64,000 nt of DNA, taken from Actinomadura hibisca NBRC 15177 (GTDB lineage: Bacteria > Actinomycetota > Actinomycetes > Streptosporangiales > Streptosporangiaceae). The stretch is from the NCBI RefSeq assembly GCF_001552635.1, contig NZ_BCRO01000027.1:62001-126000 (forward strand). Reading direction: 5' to 3'. Shown here one piece after another: positions 55,366-63,965 of this stretch (its first letter is position 1; the number at the start of each line of letters is the position of its first letter). The translations under genes were made by a program, and so were the position numbers. The notes beneath the pieces were generated by a model that saw nothing but the letters and a program-made list of their open reading frames with translations, made no database searches and was not told the DNA's origin.

Positions 55366-55728
55366 TCAGACGACCTTCGGAAGCTGCTGCGTGAAGCAGT
55401 GGACGCCACCGCCGTCCTCACCGATGGCGTTGGCCAGGTTGACGAACGCGGTCGAGCCCTTGTGCCTGACCTGTTCGGCCAGGGGCTTGATGCCGACCTT
55501 GCCGCCGATGACCGGGAACGCGAACGTCAGGGCCAGGTCCTGGTTGTTGGTGACGCCTGTCCTACCGGGCGTGACGGCGTAGGCGAACAGCCGGTTCTTC
55601 GGCAGCGTCGTCGCGATGCCGGGGCCGGTCATCACCGTGGTCGTGCCGCCCTTGAGCGGGGTGAGACTCGACGCGTCGGCGGTGACGGCGGACGCCAGCA
55701 GCGCGGTCGTCGTGGCGGCCAGCACCAC
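55366..55728 (-). CDS. Small secreted protein with uncertain start
   Basis: A 120-residue frame from GTG 55728. It reads as a signal peptide (VLAATTTALLASAVTADA) followed by a beta-rich domain with SSLTPLKGGTTTVMTGPGIA and KVGIKPLAEQVRHKG. The expected front, M-P-R-R-A-A-V-V-L, is out of frame by two bases at a run of six C (55746 region), and an in-frame TAA lies 27 bases upstream of the GTG. Either the true start is the GTG without a ribosome site, or an indel has damaged the gene. Family not recognised. Confidence 0.5.
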   Translation of the reverse strand: MVLAATTTALLASAVTADASSLTPLKGGTTTVMTGPGIATTLPKNRLFAYAVTPGRTGVTNNQDLALTFAFPVIGGKVGIKPLAEQVRHKGSTAFVNLANAIGEDGGGVHCFTQQLPKVV

Positions 55729-56056
55729 GGCGGCTCGTCGGGGGGCATCGCCTTAGCCCTCGGCTCCCACGGGGTGACACGCATCTGACGGCTGCCGGGG
55801 AAGGCCTGCTCGGTCGCAACGCGGACCACGAGGGACTATCGCCGCATGACCAGAGACCTGATCCGCTCCCATGGGGCGCGGACCTCCACATCCGCTGAGC
55901 TGTCACGGGAAACCTAGGGGAGCATGTTGGGGGTCAACCCCCATAGCGCACAACGCGATGAGGGCGCCTACTAATGGGAAGAGCCTCGCATATCACCAGG
56001 GGCGAGCCGAAAGTCCGTCTCGCCGATATGCAAGCCGCCAGGTAAGGGAGAAATTC

Positions 56057-56413
56057 ATGTTCTCTGGACGACGGCTGGTCGTGCCGGGTGTCGCCGCTTC
56101 GCTGCTGGTCGCCGGTTCCACCACCACCCCCGCGCTCGCCACCACTTGCGCGACGGGAAAAGTCTGCGTTTACTCTGCGCCAGGCTATGCCGGGACCAGT
56201 GTGCAGTTCACTCCGACCTCGGTGCCGACCAGCCTCCCGTTCGAGGCACATTCGGCGATCAGCAACGTAGCGTCGCGCGTCAACATCACGACCGCTAGCG
56301 GTTCGGTCGTTGAATCGCTGGACCCGTTCGAAAACAACAGCGGATGGAGTACGCCCGGCGCTGTCCGAGGAATCATCTCAGGAAACCACAGCGAGACTTT
56401 CCTTCTGGAATAG
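56057..56413 (+). CDS. Secreted peptidase inhibitor family I36-like protein with ISGNHSET tail
   Basis: The ATG at 56057 has AAGGGAG seven bases upstream. The 118-residue product has a signal peptide (cleavage near ALA-TT), then the I36 pattern CATGKVCVYSAPGYAG and a crystallin-like repeat with SAISNVASRVN. The tail RGIISGNHSETFLLE closely matches that of the 62-residue peptide at 5100. It likely acts outside the cell as a protease inhibitor. It is followed by a TPR gene on the same strand after 170 bp. Confidence 0.78.
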   Translation: MFSGRRLVVPGVAASLLVAGSTTTPALATTCATGKVCVYSAPGYAGTSVQFTPTSVPTSLPFEAHSAISNVASRVNITTASGSVVESLDPFENNSGWSTPGAVRGIISGNHSETFLLE

Positions 56414-56584
56414 CGGGGGGCGTGTTACGGCCGTTGCACGGAGCCAGGTGCGCAGACGGCAGGGACAACTGAACCGATTGCACCTGGGGTTGCGCCCGTA
56501 AGCGTGTAGAGGCGGCGGAGACCCTCACCAAGGTGGTCGTCGATAGGGCACTCTGCGCCAGGAGCGAGGACAGGAGAGGGACAG

Positions 56585-57697
56585 ATGGCCGGTTCCCGTC
56601 GCGTTGCCGGTGCCACGTCGCGGGTGGAGCGGGTGACGGGCGAGTGCCTGGCGGCCCGCGAGCGTGGGGAGATCCGGCAGGCCCTGACCTTGGCGAACGG
56701 CGCGCTGGCCGGCGGGTCGGACGCGACGCCGCTGGCCCGCGCGCGGATCCAGTACGTTCAGGGCCTGCTGCTGTTCGACAGCGAGAACCTGGAGAGGGCC
56801 GAACACGCCTTCACCGAGGCGGTCCGGCTCGCCGCGAACTCGGCGGCCCCCGACGCGCCGGGGATCGGCCGCGCCGCCGAGGTCCGCCTCGGCAACCTGT
56901 ACCGGGTCCGCGGCGCGTACGAAGCGGCCGAGATCGTGCTGCGACGAGTGCTGGGAGCGATAGATCGAGAGTTGCGGGTCACCGGCCCGAATCCCGCGTT
57001 GGAAGCGGAGCTCGTGTCGACCTGCAACGAGCTGGCGGTGACCTACAAGTACTTCGGCAAGTTCACCGAAGCCCGCGACCTGTACCTGCGGGCTCTGTCG
57101 CTCCTCCAACGCGCTCTCGGCCCCGACCACTGCGACGTCGCGACGGTCTATCACAATCTCGGTGGCCTGGCGCATGCCCGCCGGGACTTCCATGAGGCCG
57201 AACGGCCGGCGCGCAGGGCCTTGGCCATCCGTGAGCGGGTGCTCGGGACCGACCACATCGACGTGGCCGCCGAACGGGCCGCCCTGGCGCCGATCCTGAT
57301 GGAGCTCGGGCGGCTGGAGGAGGCCGAGGAGCTCATGCGGCAAGCTCTCACGGCGCTTTCGGTCCACTATGGCGACGACCACTACCAGGTCGCGATCGCG
57401 CTGCACAATCTTGCCGCGATCGTCTACAGACAAGGACGGGCGGGCGACGCCGAACCACTTTTCCAGCGGAGTTTGCGAATCAAGGAGAAGGCGCTCGGCC
57501 CGCATCATCCAGAGCTCGCCGGCACTCTGAACAATCTGGCGCTGCTGCGCAGGAAGGCAGGCGATCGGCCAGGCGCGGTGGCCCTTTACGAACGCGGGCT
57601 GCGCATCCTGCTGACGACGGTCGTCCCTGCGCATCCCGCACTTCGGGCGATTCGGCAAGCGCTCGCCGATCTACGAGACCAGGACGGCTCCGCGTAG
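56585..57697 (+). CDS. Tetratricopeptide-repeat protein
   Basis: The ATG at 56585 follows AGGAGAGGG. The 370-residue product is almost entirely TPR helices: typical repeats read ARDLYLRALSLLQRALGPDH, VATVYHNLGGLAHARRDFHE and ALHNLAAIVYRQGRAGDAEP, about seven units, of the kinesin-light-chain-like type with G-P-x-H-P at the loops. No DNA-binding or enzymatic domain is attached. TPR proteins are scaffolds or sensors, often partnered with secreted or regulatory proteins. The neighbour upstream is the I36-like gene; a functional pairing is a guess. Confidence 0.85.
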   Translation: MAGSRRVAGATSRVERVTGECLAARERGEIRQALTLANGALAGGSDATPLARARIQYVQGLLLFDSENLERAEHAFTEAVRLAANSAAPDAPGIGRAAEVRLGNLYRVRGAYEAAEIVLRRVLGAIDRELRVTGPNPALEAELVSTCNELAVTYKYFGKFTEARDLYLRALSLLQRALGPDHCDVATVYHNLGGLAHARRDFHEAERPARRALAIRERVLGTDHIDVAAERAALAPILMELGRLEEAEELMRQALTALSVHYGDDHYQVAIALHNLAAIVYRQGRAGDAEPLFQRSLRIKEKALGPHHPELAGTLNNLALLRRKAGDRPGAVALYERGLRILLTTVVPAHPALRAIRQALADLRDQDGSA

Positions 57698-57792
57698 CCA
57701 GGACGGCGCGGACGGGAGGATCGTCACTGCATGTGGGTGGGGAGGACCGGCGGCCGGTCGGCGTTGACGCTGTTGTCGGTGATGCCTAAGCT

Positions 57793-57819
57793 TCGATTTG
57801 GAATTCCCTTCTAAATCGA
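57793..57819. promoter_or_regulatory. Inverted repeat upstream of the TetR gene
   Basis: TCGATTT and AAATCGA arms are separated by 13 bases (GGAATTCCCTTCT). It ends at the TetR reading-frame start and is a likely autoregulatory operator. A related word, GAATATTCCTCTAAATC, lies downstream of the gene at 58518. Confidence 0.5.
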
Positions 57820-58473
57820 GTGATCGATGCGAGGTGGCTCGCCGTTCCAGGGAGGGCCGTGGGGCAGGACGTCCGCCGGGCGCGACAGGCGCGCAGCACC
57901 GAGACCATGGACCGGTTCCTGGACTCCGCCGAGCGGTTGCTGCGGACTAGGAGCTTCCACGACATCGGCGTCATGGAGATCATCGAGGGAGCCGGCCGGA
58001 CAGTCGGGTCGTTCTACGCGCGCTTCGACGACAAGTACGCGGTCCTGCGCTGCCTGCGGGAACGGGCCGAGGCGCGAGTGCTTGCGACCATCGACGGGTG
58101 GACCGTGCCGCCGGGCGCCACGCCCGCGGAGACTGTCGACACGTTCGTGCGGCTGCTGCTGCGGGCCTACCGGGAGATGGGCCCGGTCTACCGAGCCACT
58201 GCGGCGCAGGCCTGCGTGGACGACGACTTCCGCGCCCACCGGCAGGAGGTCTTCCGGCTCGCGGCCGCCCGGTACGCCGAGACGATGCTCGTGCACCGCG
58301 CCCGGATCGGGGCACCCGACCCGGAACGTTCGATCGACCTCGGTTTCACCCTGATGGTCGGTCTCCTCGACCAGCGTCTGTTGTTCGGCAGGCTCGGGGT
58401 GACGTCGGCGGACGACGGCGAGCTCGCAGGCGAACTCCAGCACATGGCGCTCGCCCTCCTACGGATCGACTGA
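57820..58473 (+). CDS. TetR-family transcriptional regulator
   Basis: A 217-residue frame from GTG 57820; GTG 57859 (GGAGGG just upstream) is an alternative that would free the operator from the coding region. The N-terminal helix-turn-helix reads GVMEIIEGAGRTVGSFYARF, the TetR signature with F-Y-x-x-F in the recognition helix. The C-terminal helical domain is typical in length. Probable self-repressor through the flanking repeats, controlling the downstream gene at 58608 as well. Confidence 0.9.
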   Translation: MIDARWLAVPGRAVGQDVRRARQARSTETMDRFLDSAERLLRTRSFHDIGVMEIIEGAGRTVGSFYARFDDKYAVLRCLRERAEARVLATIDGWTVPPGATPAETVDTFVRLLLRAYREMGPVYRATAAQACVDDDFRAHRQEVFRLAAARYAETMLVHRARIGAPDPERSIDLGFTLMVGLLDQRLLFGRLGVTSADDGELAGELQHMALALLRID

Positions 58474-58517
58474 GGCGGGATCGGGCCGGCCATGGCTTTC
58501 TTCGGCTTCCAAAATGA

Positions 58518-58534
58518 GAATATTCCTCTAAATC
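58518..58534. promoter_or_regulatory. Second copy of the TetR-associated element
   Basis: GAATATTCCTCTAAATC shares ATTCC-(C)T-TCTAAATC with the repeat before the TetR gene. It lies in the 130-bp gap between the TetR gene and the hypothetical gene at 58608. Confidence 0.35.
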
Positions 58535-58607
58535 TTCCGCACGCCTGATCCACGACGATCTGTAGGGCGCCGGAGCGGAGCAGCCGACCGGCTATGACCG
58601 GGTCGGA

Positions 58608-59084
58608 GTGCACTGGCTAGATGCCGACACCGCCGCTGGGATACTCGGGTCGGATGCCGCCCGGCAGGCGATGCGCAAGCTCGGTGCCGACGAGAGGCAC
58701 ATGACCGACATCACCCAGTCCCCGTCATGGTTCGTCCACGAACGCGTCGTCCACGAACAGGGACCGGGTCGTACCGTCGCGCTACCGGGCGGGCCGTACA
58801 CGAAGTTCTACTCGGGGTGGTACGGCGCCGCGGACTTCACCGAAGAGCACCGTGACCGGCACGCCGAGGTCGTTCTGGCCCATGCCGCGGACCTCGGCCT
58901 GGCGCGGTACGTCCAGCACCGCAGCCTTCGCGACTCGGCGATCACGCACCTGTCCAGGACGGTGCGGGGTACCGTGCCCGACGCGTTCGACGGCCTGGAC
59001 GAGTACGCCTGGTACCGCGACGACCTCGTCCGGGCGCTCGCCACGCCCGCCGGCCAGGCCGCGCCCGCGCTGGCGATGGGGTGA
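58608..59084 (+). CDS. Hypothetical protein (158 aa)
   Basis: The frame from GTG 58608 encodes a soluble 158-residue protein with segments HWLDADTAAGILGSDAARQA, GPYTKFYSGWYGAADFTEEH and GLDEYAWYRDDLVRALATP. The composition is that of a real protein, rich in His, Trp and Tyr. The start is uncertain because no ribosome site is clear and the frame extends further 5'. I do not recognise a family. The downstream DNA to 59250 holds no gene I can support. Confidence 0.5.
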   Translation: MHWLDADTAAGILGSDAARQAMRKLGADERHMTDITQSPSWFVHERVVHEQGPGRTVALPGGPYTKFYSGWYGAADFTEEHRDRHAEVVLAHAADLGLARYVQHRSLRDSAITHLSRTVRGTVPDAFDGLDEYAWYRDDLVRALATPAGQAAPALAMG

Positions 59085-59249
59085 ACTCCTTCCAGGAGTC
59101 GTTTCCTCGACGTCTGGGCGTGTCGCGGACGCGGGTCACCGCCCCGGCCTGGCGCCGACGCCGTCCTCCATTCGGATCAACTTCGCTGTCGGCCAGGGCA
59201 GGCACACTTGGTCGTGGGAGTTCCGGATCGTCCCCTCCCCAAGACAGCC

Positions 59250-61063
59250 TCATCCCTCACAGCAGGACCAAGTCGACCCGAGGCGGGACACGGGGCGCAC
59301 CGACCGCCGCACTCCGCGCGGGACCCGATGGGCACGGAAGACTGCATATCCGGTGATGGGCCGGCTGGTTTGGAACTGGTGGATCATGGCTGTGGTCGCG
59401 CGGGGGCGCGCAGGACGGTTTGGATCGCTGCACAGCACTTGCAGGCAGGCCGCGACGTGGTCCCCCCACGGCTGCGTCACTGTGCTAGCCGACAGCAGGT
59501 CGCGGGCCGCCTCGGGTGTGCCGTTCGCCAGCGCCGCCACGATGGCGGCGAACTGGCTGCGCAGGGTGGGCAGGCGCAGCATCCGGCAGGCTTGGTCGAT
59601 GGCGGCGTCGGCGGCGGGTGGGGGTCGCAGGCGCAGCAGTTCGTCATAGGCCGCGATCGAGGGCGGTGGCCGGGTGTCGACCGGCAGCGTGGAAAGTCGC
59701 CGCTCGGTCAGCAGGGCGACCTCATCAGGAATCGCACCGGGGCGGCCGACCGGCCGGGATCTGTCGGCGTGAGCGGCCGGCTCGGCGGGCTGGTCGGCCT
59801 GGGCGATCTTGCGCGCTTCAACGGCGACGACGTCGGCGGAGAGGGCACCGGCCTGCAACGCGGTGGCGATGCCCGCAACGACGTGCTCGTGGGCCATGCT
59901 GCGGTGCAGCATGAGCACCTCGATCAGCGCGCGGGTGCCTTTGGTGTCGCCGTGCTTCTTGCGGACCGCCGCCCACCAGGCGTCGTGAACGGGGGTGAAC
60001 TTGCCCGCCTGGCGGGCCTGCTCCAGCGCGGTCGATCCGGGCAGCGCGCCGGGCTTGCGCAGCAGGATCTCCAGGTAGTGGTCCAGCTCCAGCCGGACCT
60101 GGTTGCGGGCCACCAGGCGCTCGTGGCGGGCGACCTCGGTGCGGCCGTCGAAGACCACCAGTTCATCGGTGCCCAGCAAGACCCGGACCTGGCGGCCGAT
60201 CAACCGGGTCGGCACCGAGTGGTAGTTCATTCGGACGCAGACCTGGGACCGGCGATTGACCCGGGGATGGAACACCCGGCCGGTCTCGCCCTCCACCCCG
60301 CCCTTCTCGTGGGCTCCCTCCTTGCCGGGTAGGCAGTAGAACGCCTCGATGCCGTAGTGCGAGCGAAAGGCCACCCACCGGTCGCTCTCCACCCGGGTCC
60401 GCGAACCCCGGCTGACCTTGGCGACCGCAGCCCATAGGTTGTCGTAGCGCACCTTGCCGGTCGGCACTCCACCCACGCCCCTGAAAGCGTGCGCGTGTCC
60501 CTCGAAGAACGCCTCCTGCCCGGCAGGAGGCCGTGACGCGATGCACCGCCTTGCCCGAATACGACAACCGCAGCACGAACAGGCAGCACTTGGTCATCGT
60601 TCCGGCCAGTTTGATCCAGACCTCGCCGAAGTCGACCTCGGCTTCAACACCAGGCCGATGGATCTGGTCGATCGGAACCGCTGGCGGCGCGGCCCGCCCC
60701 GCCTCGGCCATGATCTGCGGACGTCGCCAAGCGACGTGGTTGCAGACCGTGGAGTAGGAGACGCCCTCCATCTCGTGCTCCACGACCAGCCGGTTGAAGA
60801 TCCGACGCACCGTGTGCTGCTGCTTGCGTGGGGCCTTCAGGTCCAACCAACAGCATGTGGTCGATCATCGGCTTGAACGTGTCCAGCCGCGATTCGCGAG
60901 GCGGGGGCTTCTTGCGCTGCGCGGGCCAAGCCGACTCCAGCGCCTCACGCACCGTGCGGCGATGCACCTGATACTTCCTGGCCAACGCTCACACCGACAT
61001 GCCGTTCAACCGCGCGTCCCGACGGATCGCCGCGAACAGCTCCACCTTGCGATCGCGCGCCAC
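59250..61063 (-). mobile_element. Degenerate IS21-family element (istA/istB remnants)
   Basis: Read on the minus strand: GTG 61063 starts an IstA-like frame (ARDRKVELFAAIRRDARLNG), broken by TGA at 60989 where M-S-V-x-A-L-A-R-K-Y is expected. It continues (RTVREALESAWPAQRKKPPP), shifts frame near 60845 (VRRIFNRLVVEHEMEGVSYS, VPIDQIHRPGVEAEVDFGEV) and again near 60520. The rest of the integrase core and C-terminus follow (HEKGGVEGETGRVFHPRVNR) and run in frame into an IstB-like start (QACRMLRLPTLRSQFAAI), which then ends in unrelated sequence. At least three lesions make it non-autonomous. Confidence 0.8.
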
Positions 61064-61210
61064 GCTCACCTCCTGGAGCCACTAGGCACAACGCGCGTCT
61101 CACCGCAACCTTGCAGGTGGAGCCAGAACTCGCTGAACAGTAACCACTCGGCTACAGGATGGGGCCACCGATAGTTCGCCGGGTAGGGCCAAATCAGGCG
61201 CGTACAACCA

Positions 61211-61468
61211 TGGCGATCGGGCGCCAGCGCCTGGACCACCGCGCGCCGGCAGCAGTTCGCCAACGATCGGACGTCGAGCCAGCTGTGGGCGGTGACCGAC
61301 AACGTCAACCAGTCAAAAGGCGACAAAGACCCAGGTGAGTAGTGGCCGCCGCTGGCCGGCTTCCGCTGCATGTACGCCCGCTCGTGGGTGGATGTGAAAT
61401 ACCGCTACGGCCTGAAAGTCGACCCCGCGGAGAAGACTGCGCTGGCCGGGGTGCTCAACGGCTGCTGA
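61211..61468 (+). pseudogene. HNH endonuclease (DUF1524-like) C-terminal fragment with in-frame TAG
   Basis: One frame reads WRSGASAWTTARRQQFANDR then LWAVTDNVNQSKGDKDPGE, meets a TAG at 61340-61342, and continues with WPPLAGFRCMYARSWVDVKY and VDPAEKTALAGVLNGC to a TGA at 61466. This is the C-terminal part of GmrSD/DUF1524-type HNH proteins of actinobacteria. The catalytic front is gone. Decayed. Confidence 0.6.
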
Positions 61469-61513
61469 CCACGCCCAGCCGGTCAGTCCCCTTGCGGGCG
61501 CGGCCCGCGAGGG

Positions 61514-62032
61514 TCACAGGAAAGGGTTGTCGGCGGCGTCGCCCATCGGGTGGGCTCTCTGCCAGATCTCGGCGGGCGTGAACGTGGTGGGCGGCTGTTC
61601 AAACCAGTACTTGTCGGTGGTGAACTTCTCCAGCAGGAAACGGGTCAGCGGGACGTGCGCCCAGGGTCTCAGTTCGGTGTCGGGCCCGTCGAGATGGCTG
61701 GCGAACTCGCTGTCGGTGACAGGCCAGTAGTCCGGGTGTCCCTCGGTGAGCCAGGCCATATAGGTTCCGCAGGCGGTGTCCCCGATCCGCAGCACGTTGG
61801 TGTGCAGCCGGTTCTGCCGTAGCTGCTCGGGGCTGAGCCGGCGCAGATCGTCCACGGCGAGTTCGTCGTTGAAGCACACCCGCCCGTACACCTCGGCGAA
61901 GGCGATGTAGTCGGCGGGCAGGCCGTGCCCGAGCACCTGGAACACCTGATCCCAGCTCAAATCCCCAAAGTCCGGCTGCCGGGGCGCAGGCACTAACGCG
62001 ACCAGTTCCACCAGAGCGCCACGCTTCACCAT
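61514..62032 (-). CDS. SMI1/KNR4 (SUKH)-like protein
   Basis: A 172-residue soluble protein. The segment LPADYIAFAEVYGRVCFNDE resembles the L-P-x-D-Y-x-x-F-x-x-x-x-G hallmark of the SMI1/KNR4 (SUKH) superfamily, followed by later strands (AWLTEGHPDYWPVTDSEFAS). In actinobacteria these are often immunity proteins for contact-dependent or secreted toxins. No toxin gene is adjacent; the nearest is the Rhs gene 25 kb away. It is flanked by HNH and IS982 remnants, so it may be an orphan immunity gene left from a toxin locus. Confidence 0.7.
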   Translation of the reverse strand: MVKRGALVELVALVPAPRQPDFGDLSWDQVFQVLGHGLPADYIAFAEVYGRVCFNDELAVDDLRRLSPEQLRQNRLHTNVLRIGDTACGTYMAWLTEGHPDYWPVTDSEFASHLDGPDTELRPWAHVPLTRFLLEKFTTDKYWFEQPPTTFTPAEIWQRAHPMGDAADNPFL

Positions 62033-62057
62033 TCACCCCCTCCGAAGACCAAGGGGA

Positions 62058-62079
62058 GTCTAGGCAAGCGAGCCTAGAC
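62058..62079. repeat. Palindrome at the IS982 left end
   Basis: GTCTAGGC and GCCTAGAC are perfect inverted arms around AAGCGA. The right arm overlaps the first bases of the IS terminal repeat, so insertion into or creation of a dyad at this site is possible. Confidence 0.5.
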
Positions 62080-63052
62080 GAGTAGTTCCGAAGTGATCAG
62101 TGATCGAATGCGATCAGTGATCGGGTGGTGGGTTGGGCGGTGTGGTGGTTGTGCCAGATCGCGGCCGCCATCGCCAGGATGCGCTGGGCAACTCGGATGG
62201 CGACGCCCTCGAAGGTCCGGCCTTGGTGCTGTTCCAGGTCGAGTTGGCCTTTGAGGGTGTCGTTGACCGACTCGATCAGCTGCCGTACGGGCTTGAGGAG
62301 GTGTTCTCCGGGCCGTCGTTGTTCGCCTCGCATCGAGGGCCGCAGCAGCTTGATGCCGCGTTCGGCCAGGTCGGTCTCGAACCAGCGCGCTTTGAAGCCC
62401 TTGTCGGCGATCAGCAGCAGGTCCGCCCGGTCGGCGACCACCCCGGAATCGACGTCCAGCATCGCCGCCAGCACTTCTCGCTCGTCCAGCTTGGGGTTGG
62501 CCAGCGCCCACATGATCGGCATCCCGACCGGGGTGCACACCAGATACAGCCGCAGTCCCCAAAAGAACCTCGAATGCGAGGCGCAGTAGCCGTAGCCGGC
62601 CCAGCCGGCCAGCTCCGATCGCTGGACGGTGGGACGGGACCGGCCGCACTCCACCGGGGTCGAGTCGGCGATCCACACGTTGTCCAGCCAGAAGTCGGTG
62701 TCGGCTGCCAGCATCCGGATGACCCGTTTGACCAGCGGCAACGCCGACCGCAGTCGCTTGTTGTAGCCGGGACGCTGCGGCAGATACGGGAACATGCCCG
62801 CCAGTCGAGAGCCGACGAACCGCAGCTATCGGGCCTCGGAGGTGCAGCCCAGCAGCGCTTGAGCGACGGCCAGGCACAGTAGTTCGGGATCGGTCAGCTT
62901 CGGCGGCCGGCCCAGGCAACGGTGTCCTCCCAACTCGTCGTCGATCTTCACGTACAGTGCTGTCACGAGGGTGTTCAGGTCGGTCGTCACAAACTGATCT
63001 TGGACACCCTCGCCTTGTTTCCGAGCCCAGACTTTGGAACTACTCGTCTAGG
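62073..63052 (-). mobile_element. IS982-like insertion sequence, transposase interrupted by TAG
   Basis: Terminal inverted repeats at 62073-62094 and 63031-63052 match at 21 of 22 bases (CCTAGACGAGTAGTTCC, then G or A, then AAGT), giving a 980-bp element. The transposase frame runs from GTG 62990 to 62097. A TAG at 62826-62828 replaces the Trp expected in SEAR-x-LRFVGSRLAGMFPYL. The rest is intact: IADSTPVECGRSRP, WALANPKLDEREVLAAMLD and LLLIADKGFKARWFETDL carry the catalytic acids. No target duplication is evident. Probably inactive unless the TAG is read through or restarted. Confidence 0.82.
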
Positions 63053-63447
63053 GGGCGGTTGGAGGGTTGGCGGGTGCAGGGGGAACCCCCAGGGACGGCG
63101 TCCCCCTGCCGAGGCCCTTCACGCCCGAGCGCATCGCCGTCTTCAGACGGCGCCCAAGCAGGTGCGGCTGCTGTCAGGGACCCTTCAGGGGCAGCCGGTT
63201 CGGTGCGCGGACCGCAGCGTTGGCGATGGTGGCGTACAAGACGGTAGAGCACGGCGGGTTTCAGCGATTCATGCGTTACGTACTGGAGGATTCTGCATCT
63301 GTGCCGCACTAGTGATGTCGATAGCCGAGTCGTGTGTGCGGGCATCGTGTTCCAGGGGCAGCGTTATGGCGGCGACGTGGGCGGCAGGTCGGTATAACGC
63401 TGGCGCGGGCTGCCGGGTGCTGGGGAAGGAGCGACGTGGTGGCACCC
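63053..63447. other. 395-bp gap without a supported gene
   Basis: Several short frames cross this stretch but none shows a recognisable domain, signal peptide or ribosome site. A short one ending at 63312 (FQRFMRYVLEDSASVPH) is the only frame with ordinary composition. Confidence 0.4.
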
Positions 63448-63918
63448 TCAGTCCTGGTCGGTTGCCTCTCCAGCGCCGGTCAGGCAGGCGTCACATTGGC
63501 CGCGCACGATGATGCCGCTGCTGGTGAAGCCGTTGGCCTCGCCGTGGGCCAGGGCGGCCAGGTGGCCCCATGCCGTGCTGCGTAGTGCGGTGACGCGGGC
63601 GCAGGTGTCGCAGATCGCGTGAGCGTGTGGGTGGTCGGCCAATCCGTAGGTGACGCGTCCGCCGATGAGGACGGTATGCACCAGGCCGATCCGTTCGAAG
63701 ATGGTCAGCGTCCGGTACACCGTGGATGTGTCCAGTGGGCCTGCTGCAGCGGCTTGGTGGTGGATCCCTTCAACGGTCAGGTGCCCCTCGGCGTGCGTGA
63801 GGACGTGAAGGATCTGACGACGGGGGCGGGTGTCGCGGTGCCCCGCCGCGCGCAGCCGGGCAGCGGCCCAGGCGAGCCGCTGCCCGGGGGCGGCGCGATC
63901 CGGGTCTGAGAGAGACAT
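63448..63918 (-). CDS. nur: Fur-family regulator, probably Nur (nickel-responsive)
   Basis: A 156-residue protein from ATG 63918. The N-terminal winged helix (RPRRQILHVLTHAEGHLTVE, DTSTVYRTLTIFERIGLVH) and the C-terminal metal domain (HPHAHAICDTCARVTAL and QCDACL) mark the Fur family. It is divergent from a superoxide dismutase gene, and the gap carries a TGCGA-N5-TTGCA dyad like the known Nur box (TGCAA-N5-TTGCA). In Streptomyces Nur represses the iron SOD gene when nickel is present. That arrangement supports Nur over Zur or Fur, although the assignment is inferred. Confidence 0.75.
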   Translation of the reverse strand: MSLSDPDRAAPGQRLAWAAARLRAAGHRDTRPRRQILHVLTHAEGHLTVEGIHHQAAAAGPLDTSTVYRTLTIFERIGLVHTVLIGGRVTYGLADHPHAHAICDTCARVTALRSTAWGHLAALAHGEANGFTSSGIIVRGQCDACLTGAGEATDQD

Positions 63919-63938
63919 GGGTGCATTGTTGATGTAAC

Positions 63939-63953
63939 TGCGAATTATTTGCA
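63939..63953. promoter_or_regulatory. Nur-box-like dyad
   Basis: TGCGA-ATTAT-TTGCA lies in the 47-bp gap between the divergent regulator (63918) and SOD (63966) starts. It matches the published Nur half-sites TGCAA/TTGCA at nine of ten bases. Confidence 0.6.
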
Positions 63954-63965
63954 ATAGTGGGTTCT

